A stretch of 36,137 nucleotides of DNA from Candidatus Desulfolinea nitratireducens (GCA_014382535.1 JACNJN010000170.1:1-36137); one strand, 5' to 3'; shown: positions 10,453-19,242, counted from the stretch's first letter. Program-made: numbers and translations. The notes: generated by a model from the letters alone, not told the origin.

Positions 10453-10481
10453 TTGACCCTCTTTCTGTTTTCTCGTACAAT
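10453..10481 (+). promoter_or_regulatory. Sigma-70-type promoter for kamA
   Basis: TTGACC (10453-10458) and TACAAT (10476-10481) are separated by exactly 17 bases. The predicted start at about 10488 leaves a leader of about 125 bases before kamA. Confidence 0.7.
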
Positions 10482-10487
10482 CCAGCT

Positions 10488-10559
10488 ATGTTAGTGAGTT
10501 ACTTCCCTGTCTCTGGAGGCTTCTATCGCCCAGATCACGATCCGCCGTTTTATTATTAA
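10488..10559 (+). CDS. Possible 23-residue upstream ORF in the kamA leader
   Basis: An ATG lies seven bases past the -10 box, so the message would be leaderless or nearly so. The frame runs 23 codons to a TAA, beginning MLVSYFPVSGG and ending FYY. No terminator hairpin follows, and kamA begins 53 bases later. Short open frames arise easily by chance, so this is recorded only because the uraA leader shows the same start-site arrangement. Confidence 0.25.
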   Translation: MLVSYFPVSGGFYRPDHDPPFYY

Positions 10560-10612
10560 CCTGAGAGAGATTGTTATCTGCCTATATTAATTAGCCTTTA
10601 GATGGAGAAAAA

Positions 10613-11953
10613 ATGATTGCAAAATTTACATCCCGTCGTGCTCCGATTTATGATGACATCCCTGACGAAAAATGGAATAATTGGCGATGGCAACTGAGCC
10701 ATCGCTTGAACACTGTTGAAGAGATCGAAAAAGTTTTTAAATTGACCGATAGTGAACGTAAAGCACTCGCGACCCAAAACTTGTTTCGGGTTGATATTAC
10801 GCCTTATTTTATTTCTCTAATTGATCCCGACAACCCGAATGATCCGATCCGCAAGCAGGTTGTCCCCACGGCAACTGAGATGGTTCCCTTCACTGCGATG
10901 ATGGAAGATTCTCTTGCAGAAGATAAGCATTCTCCCGTTCCAGGATTGGTACATCGTTACCCGGATCGTGTGTTAATGCTTGTCACCACACAATGTGCCA
11001 CTTATTGTCGTTATTGTACGCGCTCTCGTATTGTTGGTGACCCCTCTGCGACTTTCTCTCGGGATGAGTTTGAGCAGCAAATTGAATATCTCAAAAACAC
11101 ACCTCAGGTACGTGATGTGTTGCTCTCTGGTGGTGATCCGCTTGTGCTGGCGCCAAAAATCCTTGAAGAGATTTTGCGTCGATTGCGCGAAATTCCCCAC
11201 ATTGAGATCATTCGAATCGGTTCGCGTGTACCGGTTTTTCTGCCGATGCGCGTCACCAGTGAATTGACCGAAATGCTTGAGAAGTATCATCCGCTCTGGT
11301 TGAATATCCATGTTAATCATCCCAACGAAATTTCAGAGGAATTGGCCGAAGCCACCGACAAACTTGCCAAGGCAGGCATTCCTTTGGGAAATCAATCTGT
11401 GTTGATGGCAGGTATCAACGATTGCTCTCATATTCAGAGAGACCTGGTACAAAAGTTGGTCCGGATCCGTGTGAGACCTTATTATCTTTACCAGGCCGAT
11501 CTTGTTGAAGGCGCTGGCCATTTTCGTACACCAGTTGCCAAAGGAATTGAGATCATTGAGGCTTTACGTGGGCATACCTCTGGCTATGCAGTTCCCCAAT
11601 TCATTGTGGACGCGCCCGGAGGAGGTGGTAAAATCCCGCTTCAGCCCAATTATTTGCTGAGTTCGTCGGATCATAAAATAGTCTTGCGTAATTATGAAGG
11701 TTATATTACAACCTATGAAGAACCTTCAGAATATCAACACCATAATCCAAAGACTTGTGCCTATTGTCAAAACAAACGTCCTGAACCTGGGCAAAGCGGA
11801 ATTGCGGGATTGTTGGATGGCGAACAGATGTTTATCAAACCAGAAGGATTCGACCTGCTTCATGAGCGCGGCGGTATCCAGCATCGTCTTAAAGACGATG
11901 CGAAGTGGCAGCCGCTGGGCATTGGAAGTGGGAAATCTGAAAAAGATTCATAA
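10613..11953 (+). CDS. kamA: KamA-family radical SAM aminomutase (lysine 2,3-aminomutase-like)
   Basis: Encodes 446 residues. The 4Fe-4S/SAM cluster motif is Cys128-x3-Cys132-x2-Cys135 (QCATYCRYC). The PLP lysine is Lys340 in DAPGGGGKIPLQPNYLL. YQADLVEGAGHFRTP, which contributes a substrate-binding Asp in the family, is present. The C-terminal tail has a CAYCQNK pair that may hold zinc, as in characterised lysine aminomutases. The enzyme moves the alpha-amino group of lysine to the beta carbon. Glutamate or arginine relatives share these motifs, so the substrate is not certain. The products can serve as compatible solutes or in lysine fermentation. GGAG precedes the ATG. The first lipoprotein gene starts 11 bases after the stop, suggesting one transcript. 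Confidence 0.9.
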   Translation: MIAKFTSRRAPIYDDIPDEKWNNWRWQLSHRLNTVEEIEKVFKLTDSERKALATQNLFRVDITPYFISLIDPDNPNDPIRKQVVPTATEMVPFTAMMEDSLAEDKHSPVPGLVHRYPDRVLMLVTTQCATYCRYCTRSRIVGDPSATFSRDEFEQQIEYLKNTPQVRDVLLSGGDPLVLAPKILEEILRRLREIPHIEIIRIGSRVPVFLPMRVTSELTEMLEKYHPLWLNIHVNHPNEISEELAEATDKLAKAGIPLGNQSVLMAGINDCSHIQRDLVQKLVRIRVRPYYLYQADLVEGAGHFRTPVAKGIEIIEALRGHTSGYAVPQFIVDAPGGGGKIPLQPNYLLSSSDHKIVLRNYEGYITTYEEPSEYQHHNPKTCAYCQNKRPEPGQSGIAGLLDGEQMFIKPEGFDLLHERGGIQHRLKDDAKWQPLGIGSGKSEKDS

Positions 11954-11964
11954 AAGGAGTACCT

Positions 11965-12645
11965 ATGAATATGCTCAAGAAATATAGTTTTGTTACCATG
12001 ATTTTGGCTGCCGCTTTTTTACTTTCAGCTTGTTTCCCTTCCGGAGCAACGGATGGCTCAACTATTAATTCGACCCAGGCCGCAGAGTTGATCGAAACTG
12101 CCGTTGCACAGGCCCTGAACGCCCAGGCGACCCAAAATGCTGCTGCTGCTCCGCAAGCGACAGCAACGCCAGTGGTATCTGAAGAAACTAGTACCCCTAC
12201 TCCCACGCCAACCCTCACTCTCGTTCCAACCATCACACCTCTTGTTCTCGTGCCGACTGCTACCGTGGCAAGCGGCGGTGGCGGTGGTGGTGGCACGACA
12301 TATACCCCTCTGAAGGAAAACTGTGACCCAGATCTAATCAAACGCCCCTTTGATAATACTGAATTGCGCCCCGGTGACCCATTTGATATTAAATTCACCA
12401 TTGAAAATACAGGCACAGAGACCTGGCCGGCTGGTTACGATCTTGTTTTCTTTTCCAGTACAGATGGTACCGATTGGATTAACGGTGGCTTTACCACCTT
12501 GCAGCTCGGAGAAATGAAACCAGGAGACCGATTCAGTGTTGGCCCCTACGACGCAACAACGCCTGCTGGAAAAGGTTTCCATGTGATGACCTTCAAACTT
12601 CAAGGAGGCTTTTGCTGGCCTTACGTTGCGATCAATGTGAAATAA
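11965..12645 (+). CDS. Lipoprotein with C-terminal NBR1-like (four-tryptophan) domain
   Basis: Encodes 226 residues. A lipoprotein signal peptide ends in LLSAC at Cys23 or so. An Ala/Gln-rich helix (about 35-65), a Thr/Pro-rich linker and a seven-glycine run (about 105-111) follow. The last 105 residues form an immunoglobulin-like NBR1/FW domain with the IENTGTETWPAG signature. Such domains are common in surface lipoproteins of Chloroflexota. The protein is probably anchored outside the membrane and holds the domain away from the cell. The start is supported by AAAGGAG. The function and ligand are unknown, and the link to kamA may be only transcriptional. Confidence 0.85.
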   Translation: MNMLKKYSFVTMILAAAFLLSACFPSGATDGSTINSTQAAELIETAVAQALNAQATQNAAAAPQATATPVVSEETSTPTPTPTLTLVPTITPLVLVPTATVASGGGGGGGTTYTPLKENCDPDLIKRPFDNTELRPGDPFDIKFTIENTGTETWPAGYDLVFFSSTDGTDWINGGFTTLQLGEMKPGDRFSVGPYDATTPAGKGFHVMTFKLQGGFCWPYVAINVK

Positions 12646-12726
12646 GCATATTTGCATAGAATAAACTTAAAAAATCTGCACTTATGCATATTCGAATTTA
12701 CAGCCAGAGATGAGGAGGCAGCCGAG

Positions 12727-13383
12727 ATGAAAAACAAATCTTCTATCTATACTCTTATAGTCTTGGTTCTTGTTCTCTCTGGCTGTATGCCTACTACACC
12801 GGAGGCACCTATTGTTTCTGTTGAGACTATCGTGGCGGCGACCTATGCCGTGATACAGGCACAGACAGCAGCAGCAGAAGCAGTGATCCCAACGGCAACA
12901 CTTATCCCTCCAACACCTACAAAATTGTTTGCCACATTTACTCCCATCGCCACATCTACAAGCTTTATCGTTTCGTCTCTCACTCCTGTGCCGACCGCAA
13001 CCATGCCTCCTTCACTTACGCCAACCAATGTTACGAGTGGTTCTGGCGATATCCTGTATTCATGTGAAGTTGTTGGCTCATCGCCTGCAAGTGGTTTTGA
13101 AGTGAAGAAAAATAAAGAGTTTACCTGGACCTTACACGTAAAGAATATAGGCACCACAATATGGAGTGGTGGGGATACAAAACTAGCTCATATCAAAGGG
13201 GCAGAATACTATATATTAAAAAGAGTTCTAATAGAAAAGACTACCAATGCCGGAGAAATAGGTGAATTTAGAGTTGCGTTGTTTGCTCCTGAAGAGCCAG
13301 GTAGATACTCATCCACCTGGACAATGCGCAGAGGCATCAATGATTTTTGCGAAATTAAATATCAGATATATGTGGTGAAGTAG
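12727..13383 (+). CDS. Second NBR1-like domain lipoprotein, paralogue of the preceding gene
   Basis: Encodes 218 residues. The signal peptide ends in LVLSGC. A helix rich in Ala and Gln, a Thr/Pro-rich linker and a C-terminal domain with VKNIGTTIWSGG follow, matching the neighbour in layout though not closely in sequence. I chose the ATG at 12727 because of GGAGG eight bases upstream; the longer frame from 12652 would bury the signal peptide. The pair looks like an old tandem duplication. It ends five bases from the stop of the convergent DUF5671-like gene. Confidence 0.82.
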   Translation: MKNKSSIYTLIVLVLVLSGCMPTTPEAPIVSVETIVAATYAVIQAQTAAAEAVIPTATLIPPTPTKLFATFTPIATSTSFIVSSLTPVPTATMPPSLTPTNVTSGSGDILYSCEVVGSSPASGFEVKKNKEFTWTLHVKNIGTTIWSGGDTKLAHIKGAEYYILKRVLIEKTTNAGEIGEFRVALFAPEEPGRYSSTWTMRRGINDFCEIKYQIYVVK

Positions 13384-13388
13384 CTGAT

Positions 13389-15299
13389 CTAGAAGCCGTC
13401 AAACACGATCACCAGCAAGAAGAATAATATCTCCAAACCCATCATTCCTGCCAAAATATAAACTACGATCATCCAGCCCGGCGACTTACTGGCTAATTTT
13501 AACCTTTCGCCTTCTGCCAATTGGCGGACGGCTTTCGCCGCGTCTGATGCACTTTTCATCCAGAGCCAGTCGGATGCCTCACTCGATTCACTCGGGATAA
13601 TCAGCTTGCTCCCGTTAAATTGACGCAGCCATGCCCTTAACTTTTCCGTTGGTTCAAGAGCCAGATTCTCTGGCAGGATCACCGCTTGGACGCTTTTTCC
13701 CGTCTTGGCAGGGATGGATTTGTCGGCTGGATGAATGAGCAATTTTAGTTGTCGAGATTCTTTTTCCATGGCGGCAGCAAGTTGATTGGCGAGCGTACCG
13801 CTCCCATCGTCGATCAGCATGACAGTGAAATCGGCATGTTTCTTCTCCAGATTTTCGCTGGCATGCATCCCGTCCCGCCGCAGGCTTTGCCAATGGTAGG
13901 CCAGCAAGCCGCCGAAAAGGATCAGCATTTGAAGGGTATTTAATAGATCTGTGGTGAACCCGCTGGGAGTTGCGCCAAGTAGTGCTTCAAAAAGTAGTGA
14001 TGCCAATTGTACAGCGGCGATCATTCCGCCCACCACGCCGATGAAGAGAATCAGATAGAGATAGGTTTTTCGGACAAGCGAGCGGCGCGCATGGTTGCCA
14101 GCATCGTCAGAAGCAAAGGCTTCAGCCTGCATTGGGCGCCAGGTGAGCAGCCAGAGGGGCAGCCCAACGATGAGCGTTGCCAGCGATGATGCCAGCTGTG
14201 GACGTAAATTGCCCACCCAAACACCCGTGCCGATGGTCGTGTCGATGACGAATGAGAGCAGCAAGGTGATGCCGGTGAAAGTTGCTCCCAGCCCGATCAA
14301 AGCAAGAATATAGGTGTAGAGCCGATTCATCCCGGCACGACGCGGGGCATCTGGTAAGGCCTCGAGATCACGTTGGAGCCAATATCCATAATAGGCCCAG
14401 ACTGCCCCAAGCGGGATGCCAATGGAAAGGGGCTCATTAATTTCGCGCATTAATTCCTGGAAGCTGCTGATTTCGCCAAGAATCATTTGCAGAAAATTAT
14501 TAACGACAATCCCCGTGACCGAGAGGACAAAGATCACACCTGATAAAGAGAGTAGATAGAGCACACCCAAACGAAGTAAAGAGGTGCGTTCAGCTTCGTC
14601 GCTGGTCGAATCTTGGACAACTTTCCAGGTCCAGAGCCAGAGCGGCACACCGACGAGAGTCAACACAAGACCATTGGCAAACCAAACATCATCAGTGTAG
14701 TATGTGGAACTGGTAGCCGAAGGACTTAGCAGGTAGCGCAATATCTGTTGCACGCCCGCAATCGACATAATCAGTGAATAGAATACCCAGATATATCTGT
14801 AAATGCGGCGGGTAATTTGTAACGAAATACTATCTTTTACGCTTTGCCAATCCGCACGTAGAACAGAGATGAAATAAGTTGCTAATAAGGCATTCATCAA
14901 GGCAGCGATCAGGTTATCGCTTAGGTTTTGAGAACCGCCAAAAACTGCCCGCGATACAGATAGATCGAAGGCAGTCAGTATTAACCGATTGAGAAAGGCC
15001 AGACCATTTTGCACGAGGGGAACGAGCAACGCAAGCAATGCCGCATAAAGGAAAAAGGCACGCACGCCAGATTCGTGTTCGCCTGCATCTTTTTTAGCGC
15101 TGCGCTGCGCTGCCCACCAGTGGATCCCGAAAACCGGGACACCGACCAGGATCAACGCGAGGGCTTGTGCAAGTTGATCCACACCGCCGCCAACTGAATC
15201 TGAAAATATGGAGCGAGCCAATCCGATCAATCCCCAGAGCACCACTTCCATGCTGATGAACGCGACTGCATAGAAATATAAACGACGAATTGTTTTCAT
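13389..15299 (-). CDS. Multi-pass membrane protein built of six DUF5671-like repeats
   Basis: Encodes 636 residues. I count six copies of a unit of about 80-90 residues. Each begins with a basic-aromatic motif such as RRLYFYAV, RRIYRYIW, NRLYTYIL or RKTYLYLI, and ends in a second helix such as VGVPLWLWTWKVVQD or VGLPLWLLTWRPMQ. That gives roughly 18 membrane helices to about residue 490. A soluble stretch (about 495-605) and a last helix (WMIVVYILAG) follow. Units 2, 4 and 6 are more diverged. The start at 15299 has GGAGG seven bases upstream; the longer frame to 15326 is less likely. DUF5671 has no assigned function, and none can be inferred from neighbours. Confidence 0.8.
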   Translation of the reverse strand: MKTIRRLYFYAVAFISMEVVLWGLIGLARSIFSDSVGGGVDQLAQALALILVGVPVFGIHWWAAQRSAKKDAGEHESGVRAFFLYAALLALLVPLVQNGLAFLNRLILTAFDLSVSRAVFGGSQNLSDNLIAALMNALLATYFISVLRADWQSVKDSISLQITRRIYRYIWVFYSLIMSIAGVQQILRYLLSPSATSSTYYTDDVWFANGLVLTLVGVPLWLWTWKVVQDSTSDEAERTSLLRLGVLYLLSLSGVIFVLSVTGIVVNNFLQMILGEISSFQELMREINEPLSIGIPLGAVWAYYGYWLQRDLEALPDAPRRAGMNRLYTYILALIGLGATFTGITLLLSFVIDTTIGTGVWVGNLRPQLASSLATLIVGLPLWLLTWRPMQAEAFASDDAGNHARRSLVRKTYLYLILFIGVVGGMIAAVQLASLLFEALLGATPSGFTTDLLNTLQMLILFGGLLAYHWQSLRRDGMHASENLEKKHADFTVMLIDDGSGTLANQLAAAMEKESRQLKLLIHPADKSIPAKTGKSVQAVILPENLALEPTEKLRAWLRQFNGSKLIIPSESSEASDWLWMKSASDAAKAVRQLAEGERLKLASKSPGWMIVVYILAGMMGLEILFFLLVIVFDGF

Positions 15300-15314
15300 T
15301 TCAAACCTCCGAAT

Positions 15315-15348
15315 CCCCTCTCCCAAAAGGGGAGGGCCAGGGTGGGAT
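15315..15348. repeat. GC-rich hairpin repeat, pyrF-insert family
   Basis: CCCCTCTCCC, four A, GGGGAGGG and then a GGGTGGGA tail. This is a partial copy of the element found inside pyrF at 26276-26323. It lies just upstream of the ribosome binding site of the DUF5671-like gene. Confidence 0.6.
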
Positions 15349-15352
15349 GTTT

Positions 15353-15814
15353 CTAATTATCTTCCTGATACCAATTCCAGGACCAATAAGAATAAGGCAT
15401 CTGGAATATTTTCCATTCACCCTCCTGCTTAATTAATAACGCAGATTCAGAATAGCTGTATTGGTCAAAAAATGGCCCTCTGTTACTCTCAGTAATGGTG
15501 ATCGATACCGAAGCCGTGTCTTCGCTGATCTCAACTTCACCGATCTGTAAGCCCCTTCTTCCGTTTCTATCTATGAATAGGTCCTGACGAAACTCGTCGT
15601 AGTCGGGCTTATTTTTCTTATCTGCCAAATAGTCATATGCTCTTTCATAATCCCCTTGTTCCAGAGCAATAATATAATTGTGGATGATGCCCTCGGGGGT
15701 ATTATCAGAAAGGTAAGTGGTTGTATCCTCTTTTAAAAAGAAAACACCCAGGGATAAGGCCACAAGCAGGCCGATTACTACCAGGATGACGGTTAGAAAA
15801 CGATCTTCTTTCAT
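15353..15814 (-). CDS. Membrane-anchored protein with NTF2-like (DUF4878-type) fold
   Basis: Encodes 153 residues. One membrane helix (about 7-27) is followed by a soluble domain beginning with the pattern PEGIIHNYIIALEQGDYERAYDYL, typical of NTF2-like lipoprotein or DUF4878-type domains. It ends in beta strands and a Tyr/Trp-rich tail. The domain would face outward. The ATG at 15814 is preceded by GGAGG. It is likely co-transcribed with the small PLDc_N-like gene upstream and the DUF5671-like gene downstream. No enzymatic residues are evident. Confidence 0.7.
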   Translation of the reverse strand: MKEDRFLTVILVVIGLLVALSLGVFFLKEDTTTYLSDNTPEGIIHNYIIALEQGDYERAYDYLADKKNKPDYDEFRQDLFIDRNGRRGLQIGEVEISEDTASVSITITESNRGPFFDQYSYSESALLIKQEGEWKIFQMPYSYWSWNWYQEDN

Positions 15815-15835
15815 GGAATACCTCCGTACGTTATA

Positions 15836-16051
15836 TTAGGGAAGAGGGATTTGTCTCCGTTTACTGGAACGTTGCCCTGGCCTTAAGGCGATCACGAGAA
15901 ATGGGCCTAGTGCGGGGATCAGCAATGCGAATAATCCCCAAGTGGCATATTCGCCAAAACTGAGCTTGCGGCCTCGCAAATAAAAAATAGCCAGCAGAAA
16001 TTGGATGATCAAAAAACTGAATAGGATAATGCGCAGGGTTTCTGGAGTCAT
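15836..16051 (-). CDS. Small PLDc_N-type two-helix membrane protein
   Basis: Encodes 71 residues. Two helices (about 5-22 and 31-55) with GEYATWGLFALLIPALGPFLVI between match the PLDc_N domain often found at the front of membrane phospholipase D-like and immunity proteins. Here it stands alone, ending in a basic tail. The ATG at 16051 has GGAG seven to eight bases upstream. Longer frames to 16144 include bases from the terminator region and are unlikely. Stand-alone PLDc_N proteins have no settled function. Confidence 0.7.
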   Translation of the reverse strand: MTPETLRIILFSFLIIQFLLAIFYLRGRKLSFGEYATWGLFALLIPALGPFLVIALRPGQRSSKRRQIPLP

Positions 16052-16117
16052 GGTACTCCAATTGTATGATATTTTCAATAAAATGCAAGAACAAATATTC
16101 TGTAAAAGGGGATATAT

Positions 16118-16151
16118 AAAAGCCTTGCAAGAAATTTTTCGCAAGGCTTTT
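16118..16151 (-). terminator. Terminator of the glutamate dehydrogenase gene
   Basis: An 11-bp stem AAAAGCCTTGC / GCAAGGCTTTT with a 12-base loop, about 65 bases past the gdhA stop. It separates gdhA from the small membrane-protein genes. Confidence 0.75.
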
Positions 16152-16164
16152 ATGTTTTGCTTTA

Positions 16165-16210
16165 TCTCCCCCGCTTGCGGGGGAGATGCCCTTTAGGGCA
16201 GAGGGGGGAA
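16165..16210. repeat. CTCCCCCGC double-hairpin repeat
   Basis: A perfect TCTCCCCCGC-TT-GCGGGGGAGA hairpin is followed by TGCCCTTTAGGGCA, itself a perfect palindrome, and a GAGGGGGG tail. It ends six bases before the gdhA stop. The first hairpin is nearly identical to one at 19214-19235 and related to the element inside pyrC. Confidence 0.75.
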
Positions 16211-16215
16211 AGCCT

Positions 16216-17502
16216 TTAAACCCAGCCGCGCAATTCCATCGCCTTGACCACGCTGCCAATCGCGACCATATAAGCTGCATCACGCATATATACATTTTCT
16301 TTTTCAGACATCGCCAAAACGGCATTAAATGCGGTTGTCATCTTTTGGTCGAGTTTTTGCAATACCTCTTCCTCGGGCCAGTAGAAGTTCATATCGTTCT
16401 GAACGCCTTCAAAATAAGAAACCGTCACACCACCAGCATTGCAGAGGAAATCAGGAATATTGAAGATGCCTTTTTCTTTGAAGAAATCATCCGCTTCGGG
16501 GGTTGTGGGACCATTGGCGCCTTCCGCGACGATTTTCACCCGGCTGGAAATCTTCTTGACGCTCTCCTCATTTACCTGGCCTTCGAGCGCTCCAGGCATA
16601 AGCACATCGGCTTCTTTGCTGATCCAGGCGTCACCATCCTCGCGGATATAACCAGCAGCATCCGCTTTTTCTTTATTGATCATCCCATATTGGTCGGTGA
16701 TCGATTGCAGGAAGCGTGGGTCACAACCTTGGGGGTGACTGTATGTGTAGGCTGTGCGATCTTCGCGATCCCAGCAGGAGACACAGGCAACTTTTCCGCC
16801 GAGCATTTCGACAAAACCAATTGCTGCATATTGGGTCACATTACCAAAACCCTGCATGGCTGCAATTGAAGTTGTCGGATCAATACCAAGATGTTTCATG
16901 GCTTCGCGGACGGTGTAGATCACGCCATAGCCTGTCGCTTCGGTGCGTCCCAACGATCCGCCGCCGCCGAGGGGTTTTCCAGTGAAAACGCCGGGTGTAT
17001 ATTCACCGACCAGGGTTGAATATTCGTCCATCATCCAGCCCATCATCTGGGGATTTGTACCCACATCCGGGGCGGGGACATCCTGACGTGGTCCAATATT
17101 CCGCCACATATTTTTTACCCAGCCGCGGGTCAGGCGTTCTTTTTCAGCGGAGGAAAGCGTTGCGGGATCAACAATGATGCCGCCTTTACCGCCACCCAAT
17201 GGAATATCTGCGACGGCACATTTCCAGGTCATCCAGGTTGCCAGTGCGCGGACGGTGTCGAATGTCTCTGATGGATGGAAGCGAATGCCGCCCTTATTGG
17301 GGCCGCGGGCATCGCTATGCTGAACCCGAAATCCCTGGAAAACACGCAAGGTGCCATCATCCATCCGCACGGGGATCCGGAAAGAAAATTCACGAGCAGG
17401 CCAGCGCAGCACTTCAGCAATCTGCGGGTCTAAATTCAGCAATTCCGCAACATGATCGAATTGTTCTTGCGCCATCTCAAATGCATTGATCGTTTCAGAC
17501 AT
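16216..17502 (-). CDS. gdhA: Glutamate dehydrogenase (Glu/Leu/Phe/Val dehydrogenase family)
   Basis: Encodes 428 residues. It interconverts glutamate and 2-oxoglutarate plus ammonia. The substrate loop has GPNKGGIRFHP, Lys94, and Lys106 in PLGGGKGG. PAPDVGT follows, and the nucleotide fold has GFGNV near residue 215. The next residues read TQYAA where GSYAA is more usual, a small departure at the dinucleotide site. The final NAGGVTVSYFEGVQN is typical of the roughly 420-residue class. The coenzyme cannot be assigned with confidence. AAGGAG lies seven bases before the ATG. Its own terminator suggests a single-gene transcript, though gatB is upstream on the same strand. Confidence 0.94.
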   Translation of the reverse strand: MSETINAFEMAQEQFDHVAELLNLDPQIAEVLRWPAREFSFRIPVRMDDGTLRVFQGFRVQHSDARGPNKGGIRFHPSETFDTVRALATWMTWKCAVADIPLGGGKGGIIVDPATLSSAEKERLTRGWVKNMWRNIGPRQDVPAPDVGTNPQMMGWMMDEYSTLVGEYTPGVFTGKPLGGGGSLGRTEATGYGVIYTVREAMKHLGIDPTTSIAAMQGFGNVTQYAAIGFVEMLGGKVACVSCWDREDRTAYTYSHPQGCDPRFLQSITDQYGMINKEKADAAGYIREDGDAWISKEADVLMPGALEGQVNEESVKKISSRVKIVAEGANGPTTPEADDFFKEKGIFNIPDFLCNAGGVTVSYFEGVQNDMNFYWPEEEVLQKLDQKMTTAFNAVLAMSEKENVYMRDAAYMVAIGSVVKAMELRGWV

Positions 17503-17543
17503 TTTGTCTCCTTAAAGACGGGAATAGATTGTTAAAATATAAA

Positions 17544-17574
17544 CGGGCAGACCGGTTTCGGCTGCCCGCTTTTT
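17544..17574. terminator. Hairpin between gatB and gdhA
   Basis: CGGGCAG (17544-17550) pairs with CTGCCCG (17562-17568). A T run follows on the plus strand and a T-rich stretch on the minus strand. It lies about 100 bases beyond the gatB stop and probably terminates gatB transcription. Confidence 0.6.
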
Positions 17575-17673
17575 CAAAGGGATTTTTGTGGGTATTCTCA
17601 TATAGAATTCACCGGCAATAGGTTAATCGAAATTATACCCAACGTCAATAGGATACTTATCACCTCGTAAAAA

Positions 17674-19146
17674 TTACATCCAGGATTTTAATTGCCTCAT
17701 TAATTCTTCTCTGAGGATTTGCGGATTGGCTTGTCCGCGTGCCTTTTTCATCACCTGGCCAAATAACCAATTCACCACCCCCTCTTTCCCTTCCCTATAG
17801 CTCGTGACCTCAGGCTGATTCTCGTTTAAGACCTCTGATACCAGTCCCGCGATCAGGTCACCGTCTGAGACTTGCCCCAGCCCACGTTCGGTGACGATGG
17901 CTTTCGGGCTTTTTCCACTTGCGAAAACCTCACCCAAAACTTCTTTGGCAGTATTCTTATTGATCCCACCCTCTGAGACCAATATCACCAATTCTGCCAA
18001 TGCAGCAGGCGTGACTTTGATCTCATCAATCCCCACCTCGGCCTGGTTCATCAAGGCAAAAAGCTCACCGCTCATCCAATTGAAAAGCATTTTCGGTTTA
18101 ATTGTAGCGGGTAATTTCTTGAGGGCGCTTTCAAAATAATCAGCGATCGCTTTCTCAGAGACCAAAACCCTGGCATCATATTCGCTCAGTTTAAATTCGG
18201 TGACGAAACGCTGGAATTTGGCATCGGGTAATTCGGGGAGTTCGGCGCGGACCCTATTCACCCAATCAGCATCTATTTTTAGCGGTGGCAAGTCCGGTTC
18301 AGGGAAGTAACGGTAATCATGCGAATCTTCCTTACCGCGCTGGGTATAGGTTTCAGCCTTGGCCTCATCCCAGCCCATCGTCACCTGATCCACTTCGCCG
18401 CCCTCTTCGATGAGCTTGCTCTGACGGTCGATCTCGTAATTGATCGCATCTTCCATCGCGCGGAAGGAGTTCAGGTTTTTAACCTCGGTGCGCGTCCCAA
18501 GCTCGGATGTTCCCACGGGTCGGACAGAGGTATTTGCCTCGAAGCGGATGACGCCTTTTTCCATATCGCCGGAGTTGACGCCGAGATAGCGCAGAATATT
18601 GCGCAGATTTTCGGCGTAGGCACGGGCCTCGGCGGCGGAGTGCATATCCGGCTCTGAGACGATCTCGAGCAGCGGAACGCCCGCACGATTGAGATCGACC
18701 AGGCTGGTACCTCCCGAAGGTTTCAAACCTTCGGGAGGTTTTATATGCGTCAGCTTGCCCGCATCCTCTTCAAGATGGGCGCGGAGAACGCGGATCGTTT
18801 TTTCGCCATCTTCTGTTTGGATACGCATCTCACCGTTGGTGGCAAGGGGTTCTTCAAACTGTGAGATCTGATAGCCTTTGGGAAGGTCCGGATAGAAATA
18901 ATTTTTGCGCGCAAAGATACTGACCGGCTCGATCTTGCAGCCCAGGGCCAGCCCGACGCGCATCGCAAATTCGACAGCGCGCTCGTTGGCAACGGGCAAT
19001 GCCCCGGGCATTCCTGCACACACGGGGCAGACAGCAGTATTTGGCTCTGCTTCGACTGAATCAACAACCGGGCAGCCGCAAAACATCTTTGATTCGGTTG
19101 CCAGTTCAACGTGGACTTCAAGTCCGATAACGGGTTCAAATTCCAT
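17674..19146 (-). CDS. gatB: Aspartyl/glutamyl-tRNA amidotransferase subunit B
   Basis: Encodes 490 residues. GatB phosphorylates Glu-tRNA-Gln or Asp-tRNA-Asn, and with GatA and GatC turns it into the amide. The opening [11 protein letters not shown], the zinc-type cysteines (CGC at 23-25, CPVCAG at 40-45), [18 protein letters not shown] and [20 protein letters not shown] are all present, as is the C-terminal YqeY-like tail. gatA and gatC are not in the window. Residues 135-146 ([12 protein letters not shown]) are extra relative to the family and are encoded by a palindromic repeat. The only ribosome-binding candidate, GGGGAG, lies 13-14 bases before the ATG and inside another repeat. Confidence 0.96.
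   Translation of the reverse strand: MEFEPVIGLEVHVELATESKMFCGCPVVDSVEAEPNTAVCPVCAGMPGALPVANERAVEFAMRVGLALGCKIEPVSIFARKNYFYPDLPKGYQISQFEEPLATNGEMRIQTEDGEKTIRVLRAHLEEDAGKLTHIKPPEGLKPSGGTSLVDLNRAGVPLLEIVSEPDMHSAAEARAYAENLRNILRYLGVNSGDMEKGVIRFEANTSVRPVGTSELGTRTEVKNLNSFRAMEDAINYEIDRQSKLIEEGGEVDQVTMGWDEAKAETYTQRGKEDSHDYRYFPEPDLPPLKIDADWVNRVRAELPELPDAKFQRFVTEFKLSEYDARVLVSEKAIADYFESALKKLPATIKPKMLFNWMSGELFALMNQAEVGIDEIKVTPAALAELVILVSEGGINKNTAKEVLGEVFASGKSPKAIVTERGLGQVSDGDLIAGLVSEVLNENQPEVTSYREGKEGVVNWLFGQVMKKARGQANPQILREELMRQLKSWM
18709..18739. repeat. Perfect palindrome inside gatB, in frame
   Basis: Two perfectly complementary 15-base arms (ACCTCCCGAAGGTTT and its complement) around a single C. It encodes most of the extra [10 protein letters not shown] peptide between two conserved GatB blocks and keeps the frame open. 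Confidence 0.85.
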
Positions 19147-19160
19147 AAAATTTCACTGTT

Positions 19161-19235
19161 CTCCCCCTGTGAACGGGGGGAGTTAGAGGGGGGCAAAATA
19201 AGCCCCCACCTGACCTCCCCCGCTTGCGGGGGAGG
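19161..19235. repeat. CTCCCCC composite repeat between gatB and the hydratase gene
   Basis: Three hairpins in a row: CTCCCCC..GGGGGGAG (19161-19182), GGGGGGC-aaaataa-GCCCCC (19188-19207) and CCTCCCCCGC-TT-GCGGGGGAGG (19214-19235). The last is nearly the same as the hairpin at 16165-16186. It fills the gap after the hydratase stop and supplies the purine stretch before the gatB start. Confidence 0.75.
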
Positions 19236-19242
19236 AATTTGA

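Noticed and set aside
11889-12416. 175-codon minus-strand ORF with polyproline
   Set aside because: It is the complement of the lipoprotein linker, whose signal peptide, lipobox and NBR1-like domain mark the plus strand as coding.
16186-16869. 227-codon plus-strand ORF
   Set aside because: It is antisense to the conserved C-terminal half of glutamate dehydrogenase.
18709-18739. Palindrome in gatB as an intrinsic terminator
   Set aside because: It lies mid-gene, is in frame and lacks a T run on the minus strand.
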